Below, piece by piece: positions 1-9,822 of a DNA stretch of 30,055 nt (position 1 is the first letter of the stretch; the number at the start of each line of letters is the position of its first letter). The notes below the pieces were generated by a model. That model had not been told where the DNA came from and ran no database searches. It saw only the letters and a list, made by a program, of their open reading frames with translations. The stretch is from Amphimedon queenslandica (taxonomy: Eukaryota > Porifera > Demospongiae > Haplosclerida > Niphatidae). The stretch spans positions 140,605 through 170,659 of the forward strand of contig NW_003546310.1 of the NCBI RefSeq assembly GCF_000090795.2, written 5' to 3'. Position numbers and translations under genes: made by a program.

Positions 1-1
1 A

Positions 2-418
2 TTAGAAAATGGAGCTAGGGGAATAACTGTGGGTTTCTCTTGGCCAAATGGAGCTGATGATCAAGCAAAAAAAGGGGACTTACCACAAAAAGTATATGTA
101 AAATTTCATGACACACGTGTAGGTCTAGTGAGATGAGTCGCAATTGATGATTTATCAGAAGAAGAAGCTGTCCCAATAGAACCAGTCACAGCCAAGTTCT
201 ATGGCAAGCAAGGAGTGACATTATAGCATCCACAGTTACCATTACTACCTTGCTGGGCAGCTACTATACATAAGGTTCAGGGTCTAATTCTTGATGCTGC
301 TGTAATAGATCTTAGTCCTAAAATTTTTGAAGATGGAATGGCATACGTTGCCTTAAGTCGAGTAAGAACACTCCAAGGAGTTGCTCTACTAGGACTAGTC
401 GAAAAGAAAATCACATAA
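2..418 (+). pseudogene. PIF1-like / Helitron helicase, C-terminal relic
   Basis: One frame runs from the left edge to a TAA at 416-418, broken only by TGA at 134-136 and TAG at 224-226. It starts with an NGARG-type block followed by GF, as in PIF1 and Helitron helicases. Further on it contains ATIHKVQGL, which fits superfamily 1B helicase motif V (T-x-H-K-x-Q-G), then YVALSRVR, the motif VI block holding the arginine finger. These motifs belong to 5'-3' DNA helicases that in animal genomes are either cellular PIF1 or the helicase half of Helitron Rep-Hel proteins. The two stops and the repeat-rich setting favour a dead Helitron copy. The Rep domain and helicase motifs I-IV would lie left of the window, so Helitron origin is inference. 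I did not identify the Helitron 3' hairpin/CTRR end. Confidence 0.8.
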
Positions 419-960
419 TCAGCAGTAGCAAATGATGAAATGGATTGACAAAGGAAGCATAGATCATGAATGATGATGTGTCTTCTGGGATAGTCAAGAG
501 ATAAAACTAATACAAATTAAAACCACAAAAGTGTTGTGATCTATATGATAGTATAATATACAACTCTTGACTCTGTTCATAATAATGAAATGGAGATTGG
601 GGATGGATGGTGGGCCCAGAAGTAAAAATCTGACTCTTGCTTTTAGTATTGAGTAAAGATAACATTAATAAAATCCAGCTATTTAGAATGGATAATATAT
701 TTGATTACACTTAATAACATTCATGATTTGAGTGTATATTTATTATAGATGCATTATGATTGTGTTTGTACTGTATGTATACATACATATTATGTTTTGG
801 ATGTTTTACAAATGTAAAGTATATTTTAATCAATTAATATGTGCAGATAATATTTTAGATGTTTGAATGTGTCTATCTTTGTATGTATGTACATCGTGTT
901 CCTTTGTATTATGCTTAATGTATTTATAGACATGTATGCATATTTGTGCGTATCAAACAA
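419..960. other. Gene-free AT-rich stretch
   Basis: No credible reading frame on either strand. It is AT-rich with repeated ATGTATGT / ACATACAT runs around 770-890. If the helicase relic is a Helitron, its 3' terminus should be in here, but I could not place it. Confidence 0.6.
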
Positions 961-1210
961 AATCTCACTCTTGGGAATGATGATAAAATCAATATAATCT
1001 CGCTCTTCGGAGTGATGATAAGATCAATATAATCTCAATCTTCGGAGTGATAACATCAATATAATCTCGCTCTTCAGAGTGATGATAATATAAAAATAAT
1101 CTCACTCTTCAGAGTGATGATAAGATCAATATGATCTTGCTCTTTGGAGTGATGATAAGATCAATAATAATCTTGCTCTTTATTAATAATCTCGCTCTTC
1201 GGAGTTATAA
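961..1210. repeat. 35-bp minisatellite with internal dyad, about 8 copies
   Basis: About eight head-to-tail copies of a roughly 35-bp unit beginning AATCTCGCTCTTCGGAGTGA. Copies start at about 961, 996, 1031 (32 bp), 1063, 1098, 1133, 1168 (short) and 1187 (partial). Each unit has an inner dyad. In the 1098-1132 copy it is perfect: TCACTCT, loop TC, AGAGTGA. Others keep it partly through G-T wobbles. The tails (GATGATAAGATCAATAT) are AT-rich. Unit spacing and divergence are those of an ageing minisatellite. There are no unique spacers, so it is not a CRISPR array. Confidence 0.88.
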
Positions 1211-1490
1211 TATGTATGATAATGATGTTTGTTTGTGAATATTTGTGTTATGTGTTAGTATGTATGTCTAAATGTGCATGTCTAAAATCAAAATAAGTAT
1301 GAGTTAAAATATTAATAGTCAATTATTATGATGCTAGGAATAATAAACATGATCAATAAACATAAGGTGATGCAATCAATCTTAGGAATTTTTTTCACAA
1401 ATACGCTTGTTTATAAATACATTGCAGTACTAGTTCCAGTTCCCACTCCCTTATGTCATTATAGTAATGGTACTAGTACTCCATTTTTAG

Positions 1491-1677
1491 TTACAATACC
1501 AAGGCACTGGAACCACACTACTTCACCTTCATAATTATTGTGGCAGAAGATAGTGAAGTTGCTTATAATTGGAGCGAATTATTGAAGTATATTGGCAATG
1601 TTTTAAATGGTTATTACAGAAAATTTGCTAGAATGATAAATTGCGACATTACATTTGTCCATAGGCCATCCCTTTGA
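1491..1677 (+). CDS. Coding-like exon, unrecognised
   Basis: Opens just after a good acceptor (CCATTTTTAG at 1481-1490) and stays open to TGA at 1675-1677, about 62 codons. The peptide has protein-like composition, for example VAEDSEVAYNWSELLKYIG, with an amphipathic helix-like middle. I recognise no family. No convincing donor ends it, so it could be a terminal exon or a relic. It lies about 400 bp upstream of the three-exon gene at 2091, on the same strand. Whether it belongs to that gene cannot be settled, because between 1680 and 2085 I see only broken coding-like scraps (for example after the acceptor near 1842). Confidence 0.35.
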
Positions 1678-2090
1678 CTGTAATTCAGACACGACTACCC
1701 CAATCATTTATCTTATATGTGGCCATTGCTTACTAAAAAGTTAATTACGGTTTATGGCTATCCAGTTGATACAGGATTGAACGGAAGAGTTTTATTATAA
1801 TATAATGTAAATTAATAAGCCATATGATTTTAACAGAGCATGTGACAGAGAAAGGCAAGGCATGAATACAGCCATGGACGAGATCTTTATGGAGCAAAAA
1901 GCAACATTGTAGATTTGATTCAGAAACAGTAATCAATAAATGCCAGTTGTGTTGTACGGTTCCAATTTTTTAAGCAGCTAAAATTACTCAATACTTTAAA
2001 CAGGTACATGTGTATGTATAAGTTGCTATACCCGTAAAGTGGTTGTATTTTTTGAAGACAATATTTTTCTTTGATTTGTCAAGTGCAGCA

Positions 2091-2549
2091 ATGTTCACAA
2101 ATTGTTCTTTAAACAAGAGCATATCTCTGATAAGGCGTACACGCTATGTTGATGTGCATTTCAGGGACAACAACAATCTGTATGGTTCGGTGATGGTAGT
2201 AGAAGTATATAATTCTATGTCTATTAGTATTTTAAGTATTTCTCTTTTAGTGTAAAAATGAAGTAATGGGAAACCAAGTTGACCAACTGTTGTCTTCAAC
2301 GTTAATTAAGTTACTTGAGCAGTATGAAGATAAAATTGATGGCCTTCTCCTGTATAACTCTGTAATTTGCTTCTTCATTGAATTATAAATTTTATTTGCA
2401 ACCTATTCCAGGCATCTATTCATGCTATGGAAAGGTTTCCGGAGAATAAGTTAATTTCATACTATTTATTTTACCATTCTTCTAACAAAATAACACTGAG
2501 TATTCACTTTGCAAGTATAATAACTGATAAAATACATGTCTGTTATTAG
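2091..2549 (+). CDS. Small three-exon gene, possible PD-(D/E)xK nuclease fold
   Basis: Model: exon 2091-2204, intron 2205-2250 (46 nt, GTATAT...CTCTTTTAG), exon 2251-2361, intron 2362-2411 (50 nt, GTAATT...CTATTCCAG), exon 2412-2549 ending in TAG. All junctions are phase 0 and the joined frame stays open for 120 codons. The ATG at 2091 is the first in-frame Met; the frame is open upstream to at least 2043, so an earlier exon is possible. Residues about 17-40 read RTRYVDVHF, a loop, then the strand MVVECK. D21 followed 17 residues later by E38-x-K40 matches the spacing of the PD-(D/E)xK active site of restriction-like nucleases, and a helix follows (about residues 48-60), as that fold requires. 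The ECK motif is split across intron 1. Nuclease function is inference from this pattern alone, as the family was not identified. The protein is short, so it may be a domain-only fragment. Confidence 0.45.
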
Positions 2550-3250
2550 TACAAAGTTACATAATAATATGACCTTAACAGAAAGGTGCTGGGATGTGCT
2601 TAAGGTCAACGTCTTGAGTCTCTACACCTATTGCAATTCTATATTTGTTGTTATAAATTCACTTAATGAAAGTCTCTTGTCTGTATTAATCTAAATTCTT
2701 TTTTTAAGAATACATACACTTAAGCTACCTGAGAGTATGTAAAATATCAAAGGATAACAGATCAACCTTTTGCCATGTGTTTAGTTTCAAAGAGTCCTCA
2801 GAAAATCATGTGGCATCAGTAGCCATAGAGAACACAAGTCTTATTTAGAGGTGCATACCTACTGGCACTTTTGAGTGTTTGTCATACAACAGGTGTTTAT
2901 ACAATGGACCTCTACTGCTAGCAGACTTACTGTTGTAGTGCAACAGAAGCATCCATTGAATTACATTAAGTTTATTCAAATGTAGTTAATGATAACTGAC
3001 TATGCCTTTGGACAAGCGGGACACTATTATTTTTATCAATATTGGTACAGTGGCAGATGACACATTGTATTTAAAATACATGTATCTATAAATTGAGTAT
3101 TGTGTACTTATGAATTTTATACCTTAATTTGTACTTACATGCTCCTGCATGCATGAATTAATTTCCTATAATTTTGACAAATATGAAACATGGAGAGAAG
3201 ACAGATACGTATAAAGGTTAATTTACATTTAGTAATTCTATTGTTCTCAA
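2550..3250. other. No gene seen
   Basis: AT-rich, stop-dense in all frames I followed. No repeat or RNA gene recognised. Confidence 0.5.
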
Positions 3251-3259
3251 AAAGTAATT

Positions 3260-3445
3260 GTGCATACCTACCTGACAACAACCAGAACTGCTCTGTTACC
3301 AGACTTGACAATTATTTACCATTATTTGGAGCCAATAGGTAAATTTGTCATCACTGGATCAAATGAAGAGTATTTGCCTAGAGCGCTGTCAGATTTTCTA
3401 GCATTGTGGCATCAGTTCATGGACTGCTATTGCATTATCATATGA
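3260..3445 (+). CDS. Coding-like exon, unrecognised
   Basis: An open frame to a TGA at 3443-3445 whose later part has protein-like composition: after a YHYLEPIGKFVITG segment comes a helix-like SDFLALWHQFMDCY. CAG acceptor-type sites lie near 3283 and 3301. No donor and no partner exon could be matched. I do not recognise a family, and a chance frame is possible at 61 codons. Confidence 0.25.
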   Translation: MHTYLTTTRTALLPDLTIIYHYLEPIGKFVITGSNEEYLPRALSDFLALWHQFMDCYCIII

Positions 3446-3449
3446 AGTT

Positions 3450-5460
3450 TTGGTAACAATAAAAATTCAATAAACACAACAGTGCATGTTAATGTACAGT
3501 GTCCTGATTTTGAAAGACAGGAAGCCTACAAACATGAAAAGAAATGTAAATAGGGACATTGTATGATTGACCTCACTTCAATGCTACACTCATTGATGAC
3601 CTCAGTATCTCCGAAGCTTGATGCATCAAGAATATGGTGACGCTAAAGAGGTAGAGAAATAAAAAGAGGAAAGAAAGCAAGGTATACATGTTTGAGTTTT
3701 TAGGTGGATTTCAGCAAGGCAGTTCTAGTTAACTCAATAAATTGATAAATAACAAAAAGTAAATACAAGAGAAAGAGAACAAGACCAGAACAATTCAAGA
3801 ATAAGACAAACAAATAAAAACAACAGAATGTGTGCATCAGAACTTATTACATGGGTAACAATATTCATACACAGTAATAATAACCACGAAACTAAAATAT
3901 ACATTTACTGTAAGTTGTACATTCATGTATAGTCATTGACATAGGCCTGTGAAAATACCATTACAATTATTCAGCAGTCCATTAACTCAAATACATGTGC
4001 ATCACATACCACTGACTATTTCATGACTGTATAATCTCGACACATCCTTTTGTCTTATTAAGAATACGGTAATGTCCATGGAACAATCTGTTTCTTAATT
4101 ATAAGTTCAACGTAGTTCACTGTGCATTGCTTTTTTGCTGTTTGCTATGGTAAAAATTCTGTTGCATGTTTATGCATAACACCAATAAGTTAAATATGTA
4201 GACTGCACTATAAAAAAGAATGAGATGGTAATCTTAATTATACAGTGATGTTGATGGTTGAACACTTGTTCAAATTGAAAAGTCTCAGAATTTTGTCTAT
4301 CAATTCTCCTGTAAAATATATGACACATCAATTACTACTGACCAAAAGACACTAACTCTCTCTCCTAAATGGACATGTGTATATGCACTGTATAAAACAT
4401 TCACTAAAATGTGAATTTTGTCCAATAATGTGGAAACTGCCAGACATGCCAGTCATTCTCTGATGTTAGTGAATTTTGTCCAATTTTGGGGTCAAGTGAA
4501 AGGACAAGATGACTGTTAATTAATTCATTTTTAATAACAGCAAATGGACAATTTATAATGTGAACTTGGTGTAGCTATACAAAAAATAAAATAGTGACTT
4601 CAAATAGGACAATGTTTAACAGTTTTAAAAGCAAAATAAGCCATTTCTAAACATCTGTTGGACTTTGCCAAGTACATGTTGTATGTGCCCATTAGCCCAG
4701 CATCATTATCATGCATTTTCTTGGTGTTGTGCTATGTCACAGTTAGTATTAACAGTGAATAGAACAAATGTCTGGTAGCAAAATTATTTTTTCCATATCT
4801 CAGATTGTGTCCTGCCATCATGCTGTTAGTATTGGCAAATAAATTAGTAAAAAGAAAAATTAATATCTGACTATAAATTTTTTAATATTGTAAGGGGGTG
4901 GTCACAGTGAAATACAGTCCTAGCTATCAAGTGGGAATGTCTTGAACTTGCAAGTCACTAAAGTCAGCAAATCATGACAGACCAATAGCAGCAAGTGATG
5001 TTAAAATAACATATGTATGCCATTCAGAACTTGAGCTAACACAGCTTGTGCCAAGAAGACAAATGTTTATTGCTACAGTGACTTATGTAACTTTAACAAT
5101 TGCACAGGGGCTGCTTGTAGCAAACTTAATACACCTGTCAATGGTAATGCATGGAAATGCTTAAATTAATTTACAAAAAAGTAAATGATCAAGTTTGCTC
5201 TGTTATGATATCTTATAAAGAGGTGAGTTTCCTTTTTGGCCGGTATGGTTTACTGGGCCAAAAAATGAAATGATGAACTACAGTCTATAAAGATCTGATA
5301 TTTTTAAGACACAAGTATGATTTTAAGAAAGACTGTTGCTGCTCCATTTGCTTTCCATCACCATAGCAGCCATTGAAGTCAATGTATGGACAAATAATTA
5401 TTGTCACTCTATAATTGTTACACTTTATAGCATTTATACATGCAGTTCAAATCTTCAAAT
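3450..5460. other. About 2 kb with no supportable gene
   Basis: AT-rich sequence. A short coding-like scrap lies near 3560-3680 with conflicting frames, not enough to call. A GTGAATTTTGTCCAAT block occurs twice (about 4409 and 4469). No transposon ends or RNA genes were recognised. Confidence 0.5.
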
Positions 5461-5470
5461 AAAATAATAA

Positions 5471-5611
5471 TTATTTTAGTCTCTCTTTCTGCAGAATAGC
5501 AATCAAATCAGCTATGGTTCAACACATAGAATCAATTTTACTATGAAAATCTTGTTCTTTCAATTTTAAATCAAACTTTCTTGTTAGCTCATAATTAGGT
5601 TTCTTAGCCAT
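5471..5611 (-). pseudogene. Lys-rich helical protein N-terminus, relic
   Basis: Minus-strand frame from ATG at 5611-5609 to TAA at 5473-5471. The start reads MAKKPNYELTRKFDLKLKEQ and the end TIADLIAILQKERLK. It is broken once by TGA at 5521-5519. The composition (alternating K/E/D with regular hydrophobics) predicts a coiled coil or long helix. I do not recognise the family; coiled-coil N-termini of this kind occur in retroelement ORF1-like proteins and in multicopy sponge genes, but that is only a suggestion. The ATG was chosen because the upstream frame soon meets a TGA. Confidence 0.4.
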
Positions 5612-5619
5612 ATTACTTC

Positions 5620-6340
5620 CTTCTCGAGATTGCTCTCCTCAGATTTTTTAACAGCAAACTTTGAATCAGTATGAACACCTACACATTGAGTTATTATAAA
5701 CTAGCACTAATTTACCTAAATTATTTTCTTCTACTTGCATATTAAGCAAAATAGCCTAAGTATGACAAAATGTGGGACATGAGTTAACCTTCTTGGTTTT
5801 TGCCTGTCCATCATATGAGGCACTATATAGGTATAGTCTTGTGTAGCCAACTTAGGGAGGGCCTGGCTATATCACACTACTATGCAGGTAATCATATCTG
5901 GTAAAACACTAGTCTCGTCACCCAGCCGGGCACAAGACTGGTCAAGCACAATAATGCACCACACAGGTATGTATGACAGCATACAGCTGCTACTGTATCG
6001 TGTTATATGAATAATGAGCTTACAATAATACTGACTGTCAACAAGCATTCACAGGGAATCATTACAAAACAAAATTGGTGACAAATTACATTTTGTGTGG
6101 TGGCCATTATTTTGTCAAATATGGCATTCAATAAAGAAGTAATTTTAAAATTAATATAATATAGTAACATTTAAATGCTTACCAGTTAGTGAGATTTTGG
6201 ACAAAGGCTTGATTTTTGAATGTAGACACCAGAACACAATGTGAACACCTTGTGCAGAGCAAGGAAAAAATAATTGATTTTAACTTTAATTAACTTTAAT
6301 TAATAACTAAGTTAACCTCATTTTGTAAGACAGTAAAATA
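5620..6340. other. No gene seen
   Basis: AT-rich. A small duplicated TTAACTTTAATTAACTTTAATTAA motif lies near 6280-6303. A more GC-rich patch near 5910-5945 (CACCCAGCCGGGC) has a short dyad but no recognised identity. Confidence 0.45.
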
Positions 6341-6347
6341 TTTTTTA

Positions 6348-6660
6348 TTACATCGAGGCAACTTTTTTAAGGAGTGAAATTTCTTGAAGTAGCTCAGGAT
6401 CAAGTTCTCTTTTGCGAAAAAATACAATCATAGGCTTATTTGAAAGTTCAAAATTTTTGTGGAGGCCCTTACACTGGGAATGTAGGAGCATTCTATTGAT
6501 AAACTAGGAGACTGTTCTTAGGTTGTGTGTGCTCATCAGTTTGTTGGATCAACTGCTCATATTGCTGATCAGAAAGTAACGTTATTGCCTGGTTCCGTCT
6601 ACTTAACTTGCTATGGCCAAATTTTGAATTACATGTAGCGCTCACTGGCGAAACAATGAA
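6348..6660 (-). pseudogene. Terminal exon of an unrecognised minus-strand gene, one frameshift
   Basis: On the minus strand a strong 3' splice site (long pyrimidine tract ending TTTCCCTAG, across 6661-6695) is followed by about 54 open codons (for example SRRNQAITLLSDQQYEQLIQ). The frame then shifts by one base near 6495, and the second frame runs MLLHSQCKGLHKNFELSNKP to a final LLQEISLLKKVASM and TAA at 6350-6348. The continuity of helix-rich composition across the shift suggests one original exon with a single-base indel or an assembly error. An AATAAA overlaps the stop codon on the minus strand. The product is not recognised. Upstream exons at 6700-7500 could not be identified. Confidence 0.45.
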
Positions 6661-6699
6661 CTAGGGAAAGAGAAAGTGAAAGATAGAGAAAAAGGATCA

Positions 6700-7580
6700 T
6701 TGAAGCTGTAGAAATGAGGGCACAAATACAAACACACTCCTATTTTCCTTTTGCTGAGGACTGCCTGCTATACATTCCCTCAATGTTATGATAGCTACTT
6801 TAGTGTACCATAAAAGCAATGAAGCTTTACATCAGGCAAGCAAGGGCTACACCACACTATCTAATACAAGGAAATGTGCAGAAAGCAGGGACTATACTAT
6901 ACATTGAAATACTGACAGGACAAGTCTATTGATGTATCGTGCATGCACTGAAACACACAGTAAATGTGCAACATAATAACGATGTAATAACAGAGGCTTG
7001 TGAAGTCATTAGGCATTTAAAAATACATTCTTCTCTCAATCTCTCCCCCTCCAAGTTGCCTTAGTCTCAATACTATCGTTTTCTTAAAATGTGATTTGAC
7101 TTAGTATCATCATATAATATTATCACCCTCTCTCTCCATTTATCACCATTGAAATGCATCTCCCTTTTATTTCCTCCTAGTGTATGCATACAAGGCAACT
7201 ACATGCAGCGTAAATGGAAGTGTATCCATTACAGTATAGATTTCTCTCACAATAAATCAATCAACACAGTCAAGCATAACAACAATGGGACAAAGCATGC
7301 CCGTAATTACTACATGTACTTGTAAGGATGCTGTAGCCTGTTGCATGCACATGTTTAGTGAGGGAGGAGAGATTGAAAATAAAAATATATATGGGTATGC
7401 ATACAACAGTACTTACAGCCAAGTTAACAAGTAAACTACTAGATTTAACTAGTGCATAGTTTATTATTGAATTTAGCATTTCTATTGTGTAAGGTATAGT
7501 GTACTATAGTCTCACCTGTAGTGCATTGTATAGTTAGTTTGTGTATTGTGTGGTTGTGTATATTAATGAACCTGTACATA
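6700..7580. other. No gene seen
   Basis: AT-rich with CT-rich patches near 7030-7060 and 7125-7180. One minus-strand frame (7270-7479) is hydrophobic low-complexity and probably fortuitous. Confidence 0.45.
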
Positions 7581-7591
7581 ATTGTTTGTAG

Positions 7592-7926
7592 TGTGTGCAT
7601 GTAGCACAACCATTTATTCAAGCTGAAGCCAAAGATGTCGAGATGATCAAAAGAAACAAGAGGAAGGGTGATATTGTTAGGAAACAGGATGTTCTGTTTC
7701 TAAAATACAGCATAGGCTTAAAGAGGTAGAATTGTCACTGAGCGAAGTGTCCTTTTAGAAACTGATCCAAACAGAAAACGTATTGCGTACAATTGCTGAC
7801 TTACAAAGATGCAAAATTGGAAAGCTCAATTTTATTAATCAGGCAAGGCCTGAAAATGAGGAGGTAACAGCAAGGCTTTTGAGAGACATGATGACTAAAT
7901 GGCCAATTTTAGAAATATCACTATGA
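7592..7926 (+). pseudogene. Helical protein relic, frameshifted
   Basis: After an acceptor (TTGTTTGTAG, ending at 7591) an open frame runs with AEAKDVEMIKRNKRKGDIV-type sequence, ending at a TAG near 7729. A second frame takes over at the same point (KEVELSLSEVSF, TAG, then TENVLRTIADLQRCKIGK) and continues to about 7926. Charge pattern and heptad-like hydrophobics suggest a helical or coiled-coil protein. One frameshift and one nonsense codon indicate decay. An AAAGAG/GTAGAA junction at the shift could instead be a weak splice donor. The family was not recognised. Confidence 0.35.
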
Positions 7927-8069
7927 GAGCTATAGTAGGCCACACTGACTTTGCAATTTTAAATTTTAAATAACTTCCTTATTTTATGTGCTGTAATCGG
8001 CGGTGTTTCACTGTCGTGCAACACTTGGATTTTTCGTTCTTTTGATATAAAATAATAGTAGAGTAAAGC

Positions 8070-8248
8070 TTGTTAAAGGGAAAGAAAAAATCAAAGCACA
8101 TGTCCACTTATTGGGTACTTATGCCATTACTATTGCTATGCTTCGTGAACACATGGGCAGTAAACTTACTAGAGAAAAATGGTGGCAATTCTTTGTACCA
8201 TACCATCAAGAAGGAATGGGAGGAGAGTAAGACAAACAGGACAAATAG
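8070..8248 (+). other. Overlapping open frames of unclear status
   Basis: Two overlapping frames are open here. One reads MSTYWVLMPLLLLCFVNTWA (signal-peptide-like). The other reads GTYAITIAMLREHMGSKLTR and then REKWWQFFVPYHQEGMGG. The second looks more like folded-protein sequence, but neither has a supported start or splice partner. They lie directly before the HTH relic at 8249 and might belong to it. Confidence 0.2.
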
Positions 8249-8538
8249 GACAAGGAATATGACTTAAATCAGACGAAAAAAATTGTAGGCAACGTATACG
8301 ACTATTTTTACTCCTATTACAAAACTAGCGGAAGAGCAGAACCATTTAAAAGGACAGCAGACGCTACAAATTAGTCTATCTTGTTTTAAAGTGTTGATTA
8401 CTACTTTTCTTTTCTTTAGAATTAGGACAGTAAACAAATTAATTAAGGAAGAAAACACACCACATACATTGCATGATATTATTTCATCTTTTGTAAAAAG
8501 CATAGGAGTCATACTGGCACAAAAGTTTCGTCTACTGC
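8249..8538 (+). pseudogene. Helix-turn-helix N-terminus of a DDE-transposase-type protein, relic
   Basis: The first frame includes KKIVGNVYDYFYSYYKTSG and FKRTADATN, ending at TAG 8372-8374. The next frame continues ISLSCFKVL, a short insertion, then IRTVNKLIKEENTPHTLHD and ends about 8538. The order N-V-Y-x-Y-F, KRT-x-x-A-T, serine-rich turn, then a second helical unit starting IR-x-V and TP-x-TL is the layout I know from the N-terminal HTH region of invertebrate proteins with an IS630/Tc1-like DDE domain. That domain would follow but is absent. The frame change and stop mark it as dead, unless TTTCTTTAG near 8419 is a genuine acceptor. Assignment is from remembered pattern, not a search. 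Confidence 0.45.
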
Positions 8539-8540
8539 AG

Positions 8541-8653
8541 CTTCTTGTTTTTACCTGAAAAGTATCGATATAATCAAATTACTTGTGATGGTAAAGCAGG
8601 TGGCTGTGATGATACTGGTGTTGATGGTACTGGTACATGTACTTGTGAACCAG
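8541..8653 (+). CDS. Gly/Cys-rich exon, possibly EGF-like
   Basis: Acceptor CTACTGCAG at 8532-8540 and a consensus donor CCAG|GTAAGTA at 8654 bracket an open exon of about 37 codons. It contains ITCDGKAGGCDD and, after a GVDGTG loop, TCTCEPG. Spaced C-x-C cysteines with CEPG resemble the last turn of an EGF-like module. No neighbouring EGF exon was found within reach. The exon could be an isolated relic. Confidence 0.3.
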
Positions 8654-8659
8654 GTAAGT

Positions 8660-9130
8660 ATACCAATGTAGGTGGGAGGGATATTGGGATTGCGAGGGGT
8701 GGCGTTTGAGGAGATAATACATGTACTTTTAAAGACAATGACGTGTTGGTTGATGGTGAATGGGTAGATGTGTTGTCAGTGGCTGTTCCTCTCCACTGAC
8801 TGCTTCAAGTGACTGGTCAGTACATGTATATCTTTCTTTTTTCTCCGTTCTGCTTTTTATACCTATCTTCAACTGCTTCGGTTCAACACTGCTGTAAATC
8901 TTCTGAGTTTTCCTTCTTTTACTTGGTTGTTCTGTCAGCTCTTTTCCTTTAGCACAATACTCATTCTACCTGAACTGGACGATAATTTTTAAGTTTTTTT
9001 ATTTTGTATCATTTTTGTTAACCTGTCAAGCAAAATTTGTTAATATTATATCTTTTGAGTAACTATGTATGGTTCAGTAAAAACTCTACCGGTACAACTA
9101 ACAATTATCTATTTCGTAGGCTACAAACAG
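8660..9130. other. No supportable gene
   Basis: A short open scrap near 8731-8799 (FKDNDVLVDGEWVDV, then TGA) looks coding-like but is too short to call. The rest is AT-rich. Confidence 0.45.
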
Positions 9131-9139
9131 GATTCATAC

Positions 9140-9301
9140 CTTCTTCCAATATCATTGCCTCAAGCTCCTTTCCTCTATAATTAATTGGCACAGTGTCACC
9201 ATCTCTCTTGCTCATAGCATCTTGTGAGACAACACAAACACCATTGTCAATCTTAAATTCTACCAAAAGACAAGTCTTAGCAGCTTGTTGTACATCAGCC
9301 T
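9140..9301 (-). CDS. Exon of a BEN-associated-type module
   Basis: Minus-strand exon bounded by an acceptor (GGTTTTTGTAG, ending at 9302) and a donor GAAG|GTATGA at 9139. It enters with 2 nt and leaves in phase 1. The peptide includes TCLLVEFKIDNGVCVVSQDA and DGDTVPINYRGKELEAMIL. A VEF strand, a VV-S strand, then G-D-x-V-x-x-x-Y-x-G-K and an A-x-I-L strand is a small beta-barrel pattern. I associate it with the module found N-terminal in multicopy invertebrate proteins with BEN or similar DNA-binding domains. The family link is inference. No second exon was matched (acceptor-like CAGs occur near 9020 and 8970 on this strand). It is divergent from the plus-strand gene at 9823. Confidence 0.5.
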
Positions 9302-9822
9302 CTACAAAAACCGAAGTATATATGGCTACTAGCCCTATTACATTTCTTAATAATACAATAACAAGAAAATACAATACTAAAGAGAATGAATAAAACTGTG
9401 TTTCTTAGTATGGACTAGGTCTGCATAACACGGTGTCAGAGTTGTCCAGGGCCATTGCTGGAACAAGTGGTACTGAGCATAGACTTTCGGCGACATGAGA
9501 CTAAGCAGGTAGTACATTTAGCTTCCTGATAAATACATAAAAAAGAGCATACATATATCACCCCAGCCACCTGTTCAGGCTTTACTGTACTAACGTAGAA
9601 GGAATCTCTAAGCAAAAAGTCATCATTGCTTGCCATACCGGTTGGTCAGACCGTCCATTAGTCTCGCCCTGCCCCTTCCCAAAGACGGAAGGGTCTGGTG
9701 ACACTGCTATTGAAATTGTTACAGTCTGGAATGCAATTAATAGCAAAAAACATGTGACTGACACTCACGTCATGTGACACATGCATGTAACCACGTGTTA
9801 TAATAATCCTTATAATAGATGT

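Noticed and set aside
961..1210. CRISPR-like array
   Set aside because: The repeats are contiguous 32-35-bp units with no unique spacers, in eukaryote-like DNA.
1328..1534. 68-codon plus frame
   Set aside because: No splice or motif support, and it overlaps the better exon-like frame that begins at 1491.
5910..5945. GC-rich dyad as a possible terminator or regulatory hairpin
   Set aside because: Short, single occurrence, no adjacent transcription unit; bacterial-type terminators are not expected here.
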